A stretch of 64,000 nucleotides of DNA, taken from the NCBI RefSeq assembly GCF_900110125.1, contig NZ_FOCN01000004.1, positions 1-64,000 of the forward strand. The letters are read 5' to 3'. Below the pieces are notes generated by a model. The model ran no database searches and had not been told where the DNA came from. It saw only the letters and a list, made by a program, of their open reading frames with translations. The stretch's first letter is position 1. Each line of letters opens with the position of its first letter. A program made the position numbers and the translations under genes. This document shows positions 36,945 through 44,061 of the stretch, in pieces. This DNA comes from Cryobacterium luteum (GTDB lineage: Bacteria > Actinomycetota > Actinomycetes > Actinomycetales > Microbacteriaceae).

Positions 36945-37020
36945 ATCTTATGGTCTCACGGGCCACCGACACGAGACGCCGACACGGCCTGCGGCGGCGC
37001 GGCCGGTAGAATAATCTCTC

Positions 37021-38094
37021 GTGGCTCTTACAATTGCAATCGTCGGACTCCCCAATGTGGGCAAGTCCACCCTCTTCAACGCGCTGACCAAGAACAACGT
37101 GCTCGCGGCGAACTACCCGTTCGCAACGATCGAGCCCAACGTTGGAATCGTGAACCTCCCCGATTCGCGCCTGGCTGATCTCGCAACCATCTACGGCAGT
37201 AAGGCCCTGCTGCCGGCCCCAGTGTCGTTCGTCGACATCGCCGGCATCGTGCGGGGCGCGAGCGAGGGAGAGGGGCTCGGCAACAAGTTCCTCGCCAACA
37301 TTCGCGAAGCGGATGCCATCGCCCAGGTCATTCGCGGATTCGCCGACCCCGACGTGGTGCACGTGGACGGCAAGGTCAACCCGGCCGGCGACATGGAAAC
37401 CATCAACACCGAACTGATCCTCGCCGACCTGCAGACCCTCGAGAAGGCTGTGCTGCGCTTCGAGAAAGAGGTCAAGGGCCGCAAGCTGCCCGCGATCGTG
37501 CTGGAGACCGCGCTCAAGGCGCAGGCCATTCTCGACGGCGGCCAGCCGCTGTCGTCGGCCACGCTCGATATCGAGCCGATTCGTGAGCTCGGCCTGCTCA
37601 CCGCGAAGCCGTTCATCTACGTCTTCAACGTCGACGAGGCGGTGCTGCAGGACCAGGCCAAGCTCGACACCCTCGCTGCGCTCGTCGCTCCGGCGAACGC
37701 CGTGTTCCTCGACGCCAAGCTCGAGAGTGAGCTGAGCGAACTCGACGCCGAAGACGCCGCGGAGATGCTCGCCTCGACCGGTCAGGCCGAGAGCGGTCTC
37801 GACCAGCTCGCCCGCATCGGCTTCGACACCCTCGGCCTGCAGACGTACCTCACGGCCGGCCCGAAGGAGTGCCGCGCCTGGACCATCCACAAGGGGTGGA
37901 CCGCACCGCAGGCCGCCGGAGTCATCCACACCGACTTCCAGAAGGGCTTCATCAAGGCCGAGATCTTCTCCTTCGACGACCTTATGGAAGCCGGATCGAT
38001 CGCCGAGGCCCGCTCCAAGGGCAAGGCCCGCATCGAGGGCAAAGAGTATGTCATGCAGGACGGCGACGTGGTCGAGTTCCGCTTCAACGTCTAG
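37021..38094 (+). CDS. ychF: Redox-regulated ribosome-associated ATPase YchF
   Basis: The 357-residue protein has G1 [20 protein letters not shown]3 [20 protein letters not shown], and the atypical G4 FNVDEA (NxxE in place of NKxD) that gives YchF/OLA1 ATP specificity. The C-terminal TGS domain ends [17 protein letters not shown]. It binds ribosomes and responds to oxidative stress. The GTG start has a TAGAAT box eight bases upstream. The last 24 bases including the stop are repeated 147 bases downstream with a synonymous change. Confidence 0.95.
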   Translation: MALTIAIVGLPNVGKSTLFNALTKNNVLAANYPFATIEPNVGIVNLPDSRLADLATIYGSKALLPAPVSFVDIAGIVRGASEGEGLGNKFLANIREADAIAQVIRGFADPDVVHVDGKVNPAGDMETINTELILADLQTLEKAVLRFEKEVKGRKLPAIVLETALKAQAILDGGQPLSSATLDIEPIRELGLLTAKPFIYVFNVDEAVLQDQAKLDTLAALVAPANAVFLDAKLESELSELDAEDAAEMLASTGQAESGLDQLARIGFDTLGLQTYLTAGPKECRAWTIHKGWTAPQAAGVIHTDFQKGFIKAEIFSFDDLMEAGSIAEARSKGKARIEGKEYVMQDGDVVEFRFNV

Positions 38095-38241
38095 CGTTAT
38101 TGACGCGATGCGTTATGCACTGATCGTGTGATCAGGTCATTCGGTACCACAGGCACTGCAAAGATCTGGCACGAGCAGTATGTCAAGGGTGTCATGGGGT
38201 GAACTGGCCGATTCGCCGTCGAGTTCAGGTTCAACGTCTAG
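38071..38241 (+). repeat. Duplicated 3' end of ychF (att-like direct repeat)
   Basis: GTCGAGTTCCGCTTCAACGT at 38071-38090 plus CTAG (to 38094) recurs at 38218-38241 with 22 of 24 identical bases. Both copies encode Val-Glu-Phe-Arg-Phe-Asn-Val-stop; the only differences sit in the Phe-Arg-Phe region and change CGC to AGG, both Arg. Synonymous restoration of a gene end is what integrative elements do at attachment sites. The 123 bases between hold a higB toxin-gene fragment. Confidence 0.65.
38128..38202 (+). pseudogene. HigB (RelE/ParE-type) toxin gene fragment
   Basis: A 24-codon frame from GTG reads VIRSFGTTGTAKIWHEQYVK and stops soon after. This is like the first quarter of HigB host-inhibition toxins, which typically start VIRSF.dk.TE.lw. 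The rest of the toxin and the usual downstream HTH antitoxin are absent; the frame ends in TGA 16 bases before the second ychF-end repeat. I read it as a deletion remnant of an integrated element. Confidence 0.5.
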
Positions 38242-38294
38242 GCTCGAGCTCGCCTCATGCATCACCACAGCATCATCGACAGAAGGAGCCTACC

Positions 38295-38969
38295 GTGCCC
38301 GTCATTGCCATCATCGGAGCCGGACCAGGACTCGGCGCAGCCGTTGCACGCCGGTTCGGGCGCGAAGGCTTCTCCATCGCCCTGATCGCCAGGAACCAGT
38401 CGAAACTAGACGTCATGGCAGCCGAGCTCACCGCTGTCGGCTTCACCGCCAGTGCGTACGCTGCGGATGTCCGCACGCCGGCGTCGCTCGAAGCTGCCCT
38501 TGCGCGTGCCGCGGCCGAGCTCGGGCCCATCACCGCACTGCAGTACAGCCCACTTCCGTCCCGTGAGTATCTGAAACCGGTGCTCGACCTGACTCCGGAG
38601 CTGGCCCTGGAGGCCCTGCAATTCTCGGCCCTTGGGCTCATCCACGCGGTGCGTGCGGTGCTCCCGACGATGCGGCAGGCGGGTAGCGGCAGCATCATCA
38701 TGATCAACGGCGGCACCTCCGTGAAGGCCCGCGCTGGATTCGCCGGGACCTCGATCGCCTTCCCCGCCGAGAGCGCCTACGGCGAGATGCTCCACGATGC
38801 CCTCGAGGACGAGGGCATCCGGGTCAACCAACTGGTGATTCCCGGCGGCATCCCCCAGCTTCAGTTGCCCAACGGCATCGACGACGTCGCTGATCGCATC
38901 TGGGCCCTCCACGCCAGTGCCGGTCCGTTCCGCACCATGCTTATCCCCCTCGAGGACGGACGGGAGTAG
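38295..38969 (+). CDS. SDR-like Rossmann-fold oxidoreductase
   Basis: The 224-residue protein begins PVIAIIGAGPGLGAAVARRF, a classic NAD(P)-binding Gly-x3-Gly-x-Gly loop, then IALIARNQSKLDVMAAEL and AADVRTPASLEAAL. It resembles short-chain dehydrogenases, but the catalytic Tyr-x3-Lys is not in place (the helix reads ESAYGEMLHDALEDEG, no Lys), so it may be an atypical or non-catalytic member. GTG at 38295 has AAGGAG seven bases before it. It lies immediately downstream of the duplicated ychF end, so it may have arrived with an integrated element. Confidence 0.78.
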   Translation: MPVIAIIGAGPGLGAAVARRFGREGFSIALIARNQSKLDVMAAELTAVGFTASAYAADVRTPASLEAALARAAAELGPITALQYSPLPSREYLKPVLDLTPELALEALQFSALGLIHAVRAVLPTMRQAGSGSIIMINGGTSVKARAGFAGTSIAFPAESAYGEMLHDALEDEGIRVNQLVIPGGIPQLQLPNGIDDVADRIWALHASAGPFRTMLIPLEDGRE

Positions 38970-39065
38970 GGCACGCAGAAGTATCACACGCATCTGAACC
39001 TGACCGGGGCCTGTATTATCCCTGATGGCACTCCGATTTGCGGAGTCGTGAAAGGTGAAGTGCAG

Positions 39066-39284
39066 ATGGCCGCAAATGGAATGTACGTCGTGCTCCAGAT
39101 CGTGCTCAAAGAGAAATTTTTGGGTACGGGCTCCGGAAATCTCACGGAGTTGGAGGACTCAATCAACAAGCAGGCTGCGCTCGGCTATCGACTGCACACC
39201 ATTACAACCGCGGCGGCGGGCAGTAAGGGTTTCGGCGGCGGCGACCGTATCCAGGCGACGCTGGTGTTCGAACGGATCGTGTAG
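39066..39284 (+). CDS. DUF4177-like small protein
   Basis: The 72-residue protein reads MAANGMYVVLQIVLKEKF, then GNLTELEDSINKQAALGYRL, and ends QATLVFERIV. The 'LE..IN..A..GYRL' core and terminal beta strand match DUF4177, a small cytoplasmic family of unknown function. ATG at 39066 follows AAGGTGAAG; a GTG 18 bases upstream is in frame. A short hairpin (ACTCCG/CGGAGT) precedes it. Confidence 0.75.
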   Translation: MAANGMYVVLQIVLKEKFLGTGSGNLTELEDSINKQAALGYRLHTITTAAAGSKGFGGGDRIQATLVFERIV

Positions 39285-39400
39285 CGTTCGCCGCTCGGGT
39301 AAGAGCGAATCTGAAGGCAGGGCGCCCTTGCTGCACGTCAGAGGCGCGCCCCTTCGGCCGGTTTGAAACGCTGACGCCGGCGCAGTGCCACAATGGGCGC

Positions 39401-39970
39401 ATGACCACACTGCACCTCACCGGCGATGCCGCTGCCGACGCCCTTCTCAGCGAGAACCCGTTCGCCCTGCTCGTGGGCATGCTGCTCGACCAGCAGATTG
39501 CCATGGAGACCGCCTTCGCCGGCCCGGCCAAGATTCGTGACCGCATCGGCGCCCTCGTCCCTGCCATGATCGCCGACTACGAAGCGGATGCCTTCATCGA
39601 CGTGTTCCGCCAGTCGCCGGCCGTGCACCGGTTTCCGGGCTCCATGGCCAAACGCGTGCAGGAGGTCGCCGCGGTCATCGTGAGCGACTGGAACGGCGAC
39701 ACGGCGTCGATCTGGACCGCCGACAATCCCACCGGCGCCGAGATCCTCCGACGGCTCAAAGCCCTGCCCGGGTTCGGCGAGCAGAAGGCGAAGATCTTTC
39801 TCGCACTCCTCGGCAAACGGTTCGGGGTCGACGCCGACGGCTGGCGCGAAGCATCCGCACCCTACGGCGAAGACGGGGCCTACCGGTCGGTGGCCGACAT
39901 CGTCGATCCCGAATCGCTGACTCGGGTGCGCGCGACCAAGCGGGCCGAAAAGGCAGCCGCGAAGGCGTAG
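39401..39970 (+). CDS. HhH-GPD-type base-excision DNA repair protein
   Basis: The 189-residue protein has the helix-hairpin-helix core ILRRLKALPGFGEQKAKIFL with an upstream helical domain (NPFALLVGMLLDQQIAMETAF). It belongs to a short actinobacterial family annotated as HhH-GPD base-excision repair proteins. The Asp normally catalytic in GPD enzymes may be in the GVDADGWREA segment. There is no Fe-S cluster loop. The ATG sits six bases after CACAAT, fitting a leaderless start. DUF2461 follows after nine bases. Confidence 0.85.
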   Translation: MTTLHLTGDAAADALLSENPFALLVGMLLDQQIAMETAFAGPAKIRDRIGALVPAMIADYEADAFIDVFRQSPAVHRFPGSMAKRVQEVAAVIVSDWNGDTASIWTADNPTGAEILRRLKALPGFGEQKAKIFLALLGKRFGVDADGWREASAPYGEDGAYRSVADIVDPESLTRVRATKRAEKAAAKA

Positions 39971-39979
39971 TCTCGCGGG

Positions 39980-40699
39980 GTGGGCCCTCATTTTAGCGAA
40001 CAGACATTCGACTTTCTCGACGAACTCGAGCATCGCAACGAACGCGAATGGTTCCAGGAACACAAACCGGTCTACGAAGTCGAGTTGAAGGAGCGGATGC
40101 TCGCCGTCATCGAAGTGCTCAACCTGGCGCTGGGCGAATTCGCCGCTGACTGCGTGCGCCCACCGAACAAGTCCATGCTGCGCATCTACCGTGACGTACG
40201 GTTTTCCAACGACAAATCACCGTACAAGACTCATCTGGCCGCGCACTGGCCGCCCCGCGGGCTGGAGAAGGCGGGCGGAGCCGGATACTTTCTCCAGGTG
40301 GGCGTGCACGGCGTCATGCTGGCCGGCGGCGCTTATAGTCCGCAACCGCCGCAGCTGCGCGCCATCCGTGACTATGTGCTGGGCCACCACCTGAAGCTGC
40401 GCTCCCTGCTCGCCACGCCCGCCCTCACGACGATGGCGCAGCCGTTCGGCGGTAACAAGCTCATCCGCCCGCCGCGCGGATTTCCGGTCGAGCATCCGGC
40501 GGCCGACCTGCTGCTGAACCGCAGCTGGGCGCTGGTCGCCCACCTGCCCGGCGATGTGGCGCTCGATGAGAATTTCACCGACCTGGTCATCGAGCGGTTT
40601 CGGGCGTTCGCGCCGGTCGTTGATTTTCTCAACATTCCGCTGGCCACCGCCACCCCGCTCGAGCAGGAGACCGCGACGGGCCGGCGACGCTTGGCCTGA
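39980..40699 (+). CDS. DUF2461 domain-containing protein
   Basis: The 239-residue protein matches DUF2461 (TIGR02453): FDFLDELEHRNEREWFQEHK, SMLRIYRDVRFSNDKSPYKT, and GAGYFLQVGVHGVMLAGGAY. The function is unknown. It starts with GTG nine bases after the HhH-GPD stop, yet a TAGTCT box lies six bases before the GTG, so it may have its own leaderless promoter inside the upstream gene end. Confidence 0.88.
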   Translation: MGPHFSEQTFDFLDELEHRNEREWFQEHKPVYEVELKERMLAVIEVLNLALGEFAADCVRPPNKSMLRIYRDVRFSNDKSPYKTHLAAHWPPRGLEKAGGAGYFLQVGVHGVMLAGGAYSPQPPQLRAIRDYVLGHHLKLRSLLATPALTTMAQPFGGNKLIRPPRGFPVEHPAADLLLNRSWALVAHLPGDVALDENFTDLVIERFRAFAPVVDFLNIPLATATPLEQETATGRRRLA

Positions 40700-40708
40700 A
40701 ACCGGCAG

Positions 40709-40754
40709 AGCGGATGCCGCGGGCCGCGATATCTCGCGACCGGCGGCATCCGCT
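40709..40754. terminator. Bidirectional terminator between DUF2461 and the carboxylase operon
   Basis: AGCGGATGCCG (40709-40719) pairs with CGGCATCCGCT (40744-40754), and a second small hairpin (CGCGA-TATC-TCGCG) lies inside. It lies between convergent genes. The arms are two opposed copies of the genome-wide GCGGATGCC word. Confidence 0.7.
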
Positions 40755-40774
40755 TGAGAGCAGCGCCGTGATGC

Positions 40775-41572
40775 TCAGATCAGCGCCGTGATGCGGCTCA
40801 GGACCTGCTCCGGAACCGCCTGGTGCGGCACCTCGCCCACCAGAAAATCGCCCTCCGGCAGCGGGTCGGCGTCGGTCGACCAGAAGTCCGTTCCGATCAC
40901 CGCCCCGCGCAGCGCGCTGCCGTGCAGCTCGACCCGATCGTCGTGCCGCTGGCCGAGCGCCCACCGGTAGTGGTCGGTCACGTTGGCGATCGGCGAGTAC
41001 GTCGACAGCGGCACCGGCTCAAGAACGGGGCCGCGGTCATCGAGCAGAACCGCGATCAACGGAAGCGCGGCGAATCCGCGCAGCCAGTCAGCGACATACA
41101 TCGAAGCGTTCTCGGCATTATCGGCGTCGAGCGCCAGGACGTCGTCCGACCCTGAAAACGGATGCGTGCGCGCCAGCCACTGCATCGGTGACGGAATCTG
41201 CAGAACGACCGGCACCCGCTGGGTTTGACTGAACACCGTAGCCAGTTCGACGACGGATGCCGTCGTCTCCGCATCGTTCAGCAGGGTGCGCAGGGCATAG
41301 CCGGTGCGGGATTTCGCGCCCATGGCGGACTGCAACGCCGGATCGGCGGCGACCCGCTGGGCGTAGTACCGGTCGAGGCTGAGCAGCGCCAGGTCAGACC
41401 CCAGCACGCCCTGAACCTGGCCGAAGAAATTCGCGTAGGCCATCGGCTCCTGCCACGGCACCGGCTTGCCCTGCAGAAAGACGGTTTGGGCATAGTCATG
41501 GCTGTCGAGCACCACCGCTCGGCGGCGGCCCGAGGTTGGCTCAGCGAGGAGGTCAGTCAGCGAAAGTGTCAC
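40775..41572 (-). CDS. Unknown protein, last gene of the ketone-carboxylase-type operon
   Basis: The 265-residue soluble protein has no recognised motif. Visible features are an N-terminal RRAVVLDSHDYAQTVFLQG, an acidic middle (DDVLALDADNAENASMYVAD) and a C-terminal beta-rich part. The start is set at GTG 41572 (GGGAG five bases before); a TTG-ATG pair 12-15 bases upstream has no ribosome site. It follows the HyuB-like gene on the same strand after a strong hairpin. The size (about 29 kDa) and place recall the fifth subunit (about 34 kDa) of the five-subunit acetophenone carboxylase, but I cannot show homology. Confidence 0.65.
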   Translation of the reverse strand: MTLSLTDLLAEPTSGRRRAVVLDSHDYAQTVFLQGKPVPWQEPMAYANFFGQVQGVLGSDLALLSLDRYYAQRVAADPALQSAMGAKSRTGYALRTLLNDAETTASVVELATVFSQTQRVPVVLQIPSPMQWLARTHPFSGSDDVLALDADNAENASMYVADWLRGFAALPLIAVLLDDRGPVLEPVPLSTYSPIANVTDHYRWALGQRHDDRVELHGSALRGAVIGTDFWSTDADPLPEGDFLVGEVPHQAVPEQVLSRITALI

Positions 41573-41620
41573 GGTGTCTCCCATCAATCAAGCAATCAGT
41601 GAATCACGTCGTTCGAGCAG

Positions 41621-41656
41621 CGGCTGCGGGGCCGTAAGGAGACGGCCCCGCAGCCG
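41621..41656 (-). terminator. Strong intra-operon hairpin
   Basis: CGGCTGCGGGGCCGT and ACGGCCCCGCAGCCG form a perfect 15-bp stem with a six-base loop. The element lies between the HyuB-like gene and the last gene of the operon. No U-tract follows on the minus strand, so partial termination or 3'-end protection of the upstream mRNA is more likely than full termination. Confidence 0.65.
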
Positions 41657-41672
41657 GGTCAGCGGGTGTTGA

Positions 41673-44009
41673 TCAGGATTTGTGCTCGACCACCTCGCCG
41701 TATTTCTCCTCGAGTTCCCGCACACGGGCCTCGAGCTTGCTGATCTTGAGCACCCGACGATCGGGAACCATGATCAGCGGAAGGTCCTCGAGCCTGCCCT
41801 TGACCCGTTCCGGCTCGAGTCCGCCCCAGTGGGTGGCGATGAGGTTCTCGTCGTCGTCCTGACCCCACGACCCGAAGTACAGCAGGTCGGCCGGCGGCTC
41901 TTCCTTCACGAAGTTCTTCACGAACTCCTTGTAGGGCGTGCCGCGGGAGATGCGGTCGCGGCGCATCTGCGCCCGCAACGCCACCGTCTGATCCTCGTGC
42001 ACCACGTAGGTACCGGGTTCCCAGACCACGCCGTACATGGTCGAGGCGGTGTGGGCGCTGATCCGGTCGAGTTCGAGGTCGGTCACCACGAGCTCGGGGT
42101 CGCGTTCGAGCACATCGCCGTAACCACCACCGGCTCCCTGGGCGATCATGTAGAGCTCGCCCTCCTTCGCCACGTCGAACTGCAGGCCCATGTGCGCCGA
42201 CTGATAGTCGCCGCCCTCAAACGGCTGCTCGTTCATCACTCGTTCCATCGACAGGTTGAACTGGGAGGGATCCTTCTGGATGATGTCGTAGATGTTGACG
42301 TTCTTCACCATCGCGAGCGGGTACACCGGGCAGCCGTAACCGCCGAACATGCCCGGCACCGACGAGAACTTCGACCCGCTCGTGACGGTCATGAAGCCCC
42401 AGCTGGGGGTGCCGCGAGAGGCGACGATCATCTCGTACCCCATGCCGCCGCGAAACTTGCCGAAGCCCTGGTTGTCGCGCACCAGACGCTTGCTGACGAG
42501 CTGGAGGAAGGGGACTTCTTCTTCCATCACTTCCTGCTCGCCGATGTCGGCCATGGCGCAGAACAGCGGGGCCACCGCGTCTTCACCATCACGGAACGCC
42601 TTCGCGCCGCCGCCCATGCCGTTCAGGTCGGCGCACAGGTTGCCGACCTGCTCGCCGTTCTGTGTGGTGCCGCCCCAGAGAAAGTCGTTGATCTGGTTGA
42701 ACCAGGGTGCGACGACGTTGGAGTATTTCTGCGGTGACGAGAACTGCATCTTGGCAAAGGCGGTCTGCAGGGCCGAGAAACCGCGGAAGGAAGCCTGCAG
42801 CGACTGACCCACGGGAGCGTCGTAACCGGCATCCGCCCAGCTGTGTTCTTCGGTGATGACCTCGATCGGTGACAGGGCTCCGGTCGAGCGGGGCAGGTCG
42901 GGCCACCAGTACGACAAAATGGCCTGCGCCATGAACGACTTGGTCGAGGCGAGGGGGGAGTTGATGGCGCGGTTGAGAATCTCCGGGCCGGTGCCGGTGA
43001 GATCCACGATCATGCGTTCGCCCTTGATGGTGATCTTGCAGGCGAACTTGATCAGGATGTTCTCTTTGAGGGTCGAGTCGACGAACTGGTTGAAGGTCAC
43101 GGTGCCGTCGGGCAGTTCGCCGATGCGGCGACGCACCTCGGTCTCGACGTCTTCCACGGTGACCCGCAGCGAGGCGACGAACGTCTCCTGCCCGACCTCG
43201 TCGATCAGCCGGTCGACGGTGTCCATGATGCGCTTGACGGCACCCATCTTCACCTTGATGTCGGCGAGCATGAGCTTCGGGTCACGCGTGGAGTGCTGCA
43301 GAAAAGTCAGCAGGTCGCGGCGCAGGTGACCCCTCTCCACAATCTTGATCGGCGAGGCCCGCAGGCCGTCGTCGAACGGGGTCTCGGAGCCGCTGGGCAT
43401 ACCGCCGGGTTCGCAGGCGCCGTTCTCACCCTCGTGAATGGTCGCACCGACCCAGGCGATGATGATACCGCCGCGAATGACCGGCACCAGCATGGACTGG
43501 TCGGTGTTGTGCACCATGCCGAAGCGCGAGTCGTTGTGGAAGAAACCGTCACCCTCGTTGATGCCGACGGTGGGTTCGTCCTTCCAGTTCTTCATGATGT
43601 AACGGATGGGGTGGTGCAGCACCGCGGAGAAGGCGATCACGCCGCGGTTGGAGAGGTAGGTGACGTCGCCCTCGGCCGTGTAAACGGCGCAGGACAGGTC
43701 GGCCCACTTGGCGCCGGGCGCCGCGCCCATGCTCTCGCACATCTCGAAGGCCTCGTCGAGGGCGCCGGCCAGGCGCTTACGGATGCGGTCGATCTCGAGT
43801 GGGTCGATGCCCTGCGCGATGCATTCCTCCTCGTAGGCGGTGCGCGGCATGATCTCGTGGTGGCGCATGATGGCCGGGTCAGGTCCGAGGAAGAGGGTCG
43901 TCTCGTCCATGAATTTGTCGACCCACTGCTGTTCCTGGTCGGTCAGCAGCTGGGTTGCGTCGTCGTCGTTTCCGCTGGTGGGCACGAACTCGTCGGTTGT
44001 CAGTGTCAT
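41673..44009 (-). CDS. Hydantoinase B/oxoprolinase family, acetone-carboxylase alpha-type subunit
   Basis: The 778-residue protein begins MTLTTDEFVPTSGNDDD and matches the HyuB-type alpha subunit of acetone carboxylase (about 775 residues). Typical segments are HHEIMPRTAYEEECIAQGID, SAVLHHPIRYIMKNWKDE and EGDGFFHNDSRFGMVHNTDQ. In characterised enzymes this subunit holds the metal site where the activated ketone enolate and carboxyphosphate meet to form a beta-keto acid. AAGGAG stands before ATG 44009. It follows the HyuA-like gene on the same strand after 52 bases. The substrate (acetone or another ketone) is not determined. Confidence 0.88.
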   Translation of the reverse strand: MTLTTDEFVPTSGNDDDATQLLTDQEQQWVDKFMDETTLFLGPDPAIMRHHEIMPRTAYEEECIAQGIDPLEIDRIRKRLAGALDEAFEMCESMGAAPGAKWADLSCAVYTAEGDVTYLSNRGVIAFSAVLHHPIRYIMKNWKDEPTVGINEGDGFFHNDSRFGMVHNTDQSMLVPVIRGGIIIAWVGATIHEGENGACEPGGMPSGSETPFDDGLRASPIKIVERGHLRRDLLTFLQHSTRDPKLMLADIKVKMGAVKRIMDTVDRLIDEVGQETFVASLRVTVEDVETEVRRRIGELPDGTVTFNQFVDSTLKENILIKFACKITIKGERMIVDLTGTGPEILNRAINSPLASTKSFMAQAILSYWWPDLPRSTGALSPIEVITEEHSWADAGYDAPVGQSLQASFRGFSALQTAFAKMQFSSPQKYSNVVAPWFNQINDFLWGGTTQNGEQVGNLCADLNGMGGGAKAFRDGEDAVAPLFCAMADIGEQEVMEEEVPFLQLVSKRLVRDNQGFGKFRGGMGYEMIVASRGTPSWGFMTVTSGSKFSSVPGMFGGYGCPVYPLAMVKNVNIYDIIQKDPSQFNLSMERVMNEQPFEGGDYQSAHMGLQFDVAKEGELYMIAQGAGGGYGDVLERDPELVVTDLELDRISAHTASTMYGVVWEPGTYVVHEDQTVALRAQMRRDRISRGTPYKEFVKNFVKEEPPADLLYFGSWGQDDDENLIATHWGGLEPERVKGRLEDLPLIMVPDRRVLKISKLEARVRELEEKYGEVVEHKS

Positions 44010-44061
44010 GGTGCTCAAGCTCCTTTGCTTATGCGAGGTGTTACGGGGATGAGGGAAGCGG

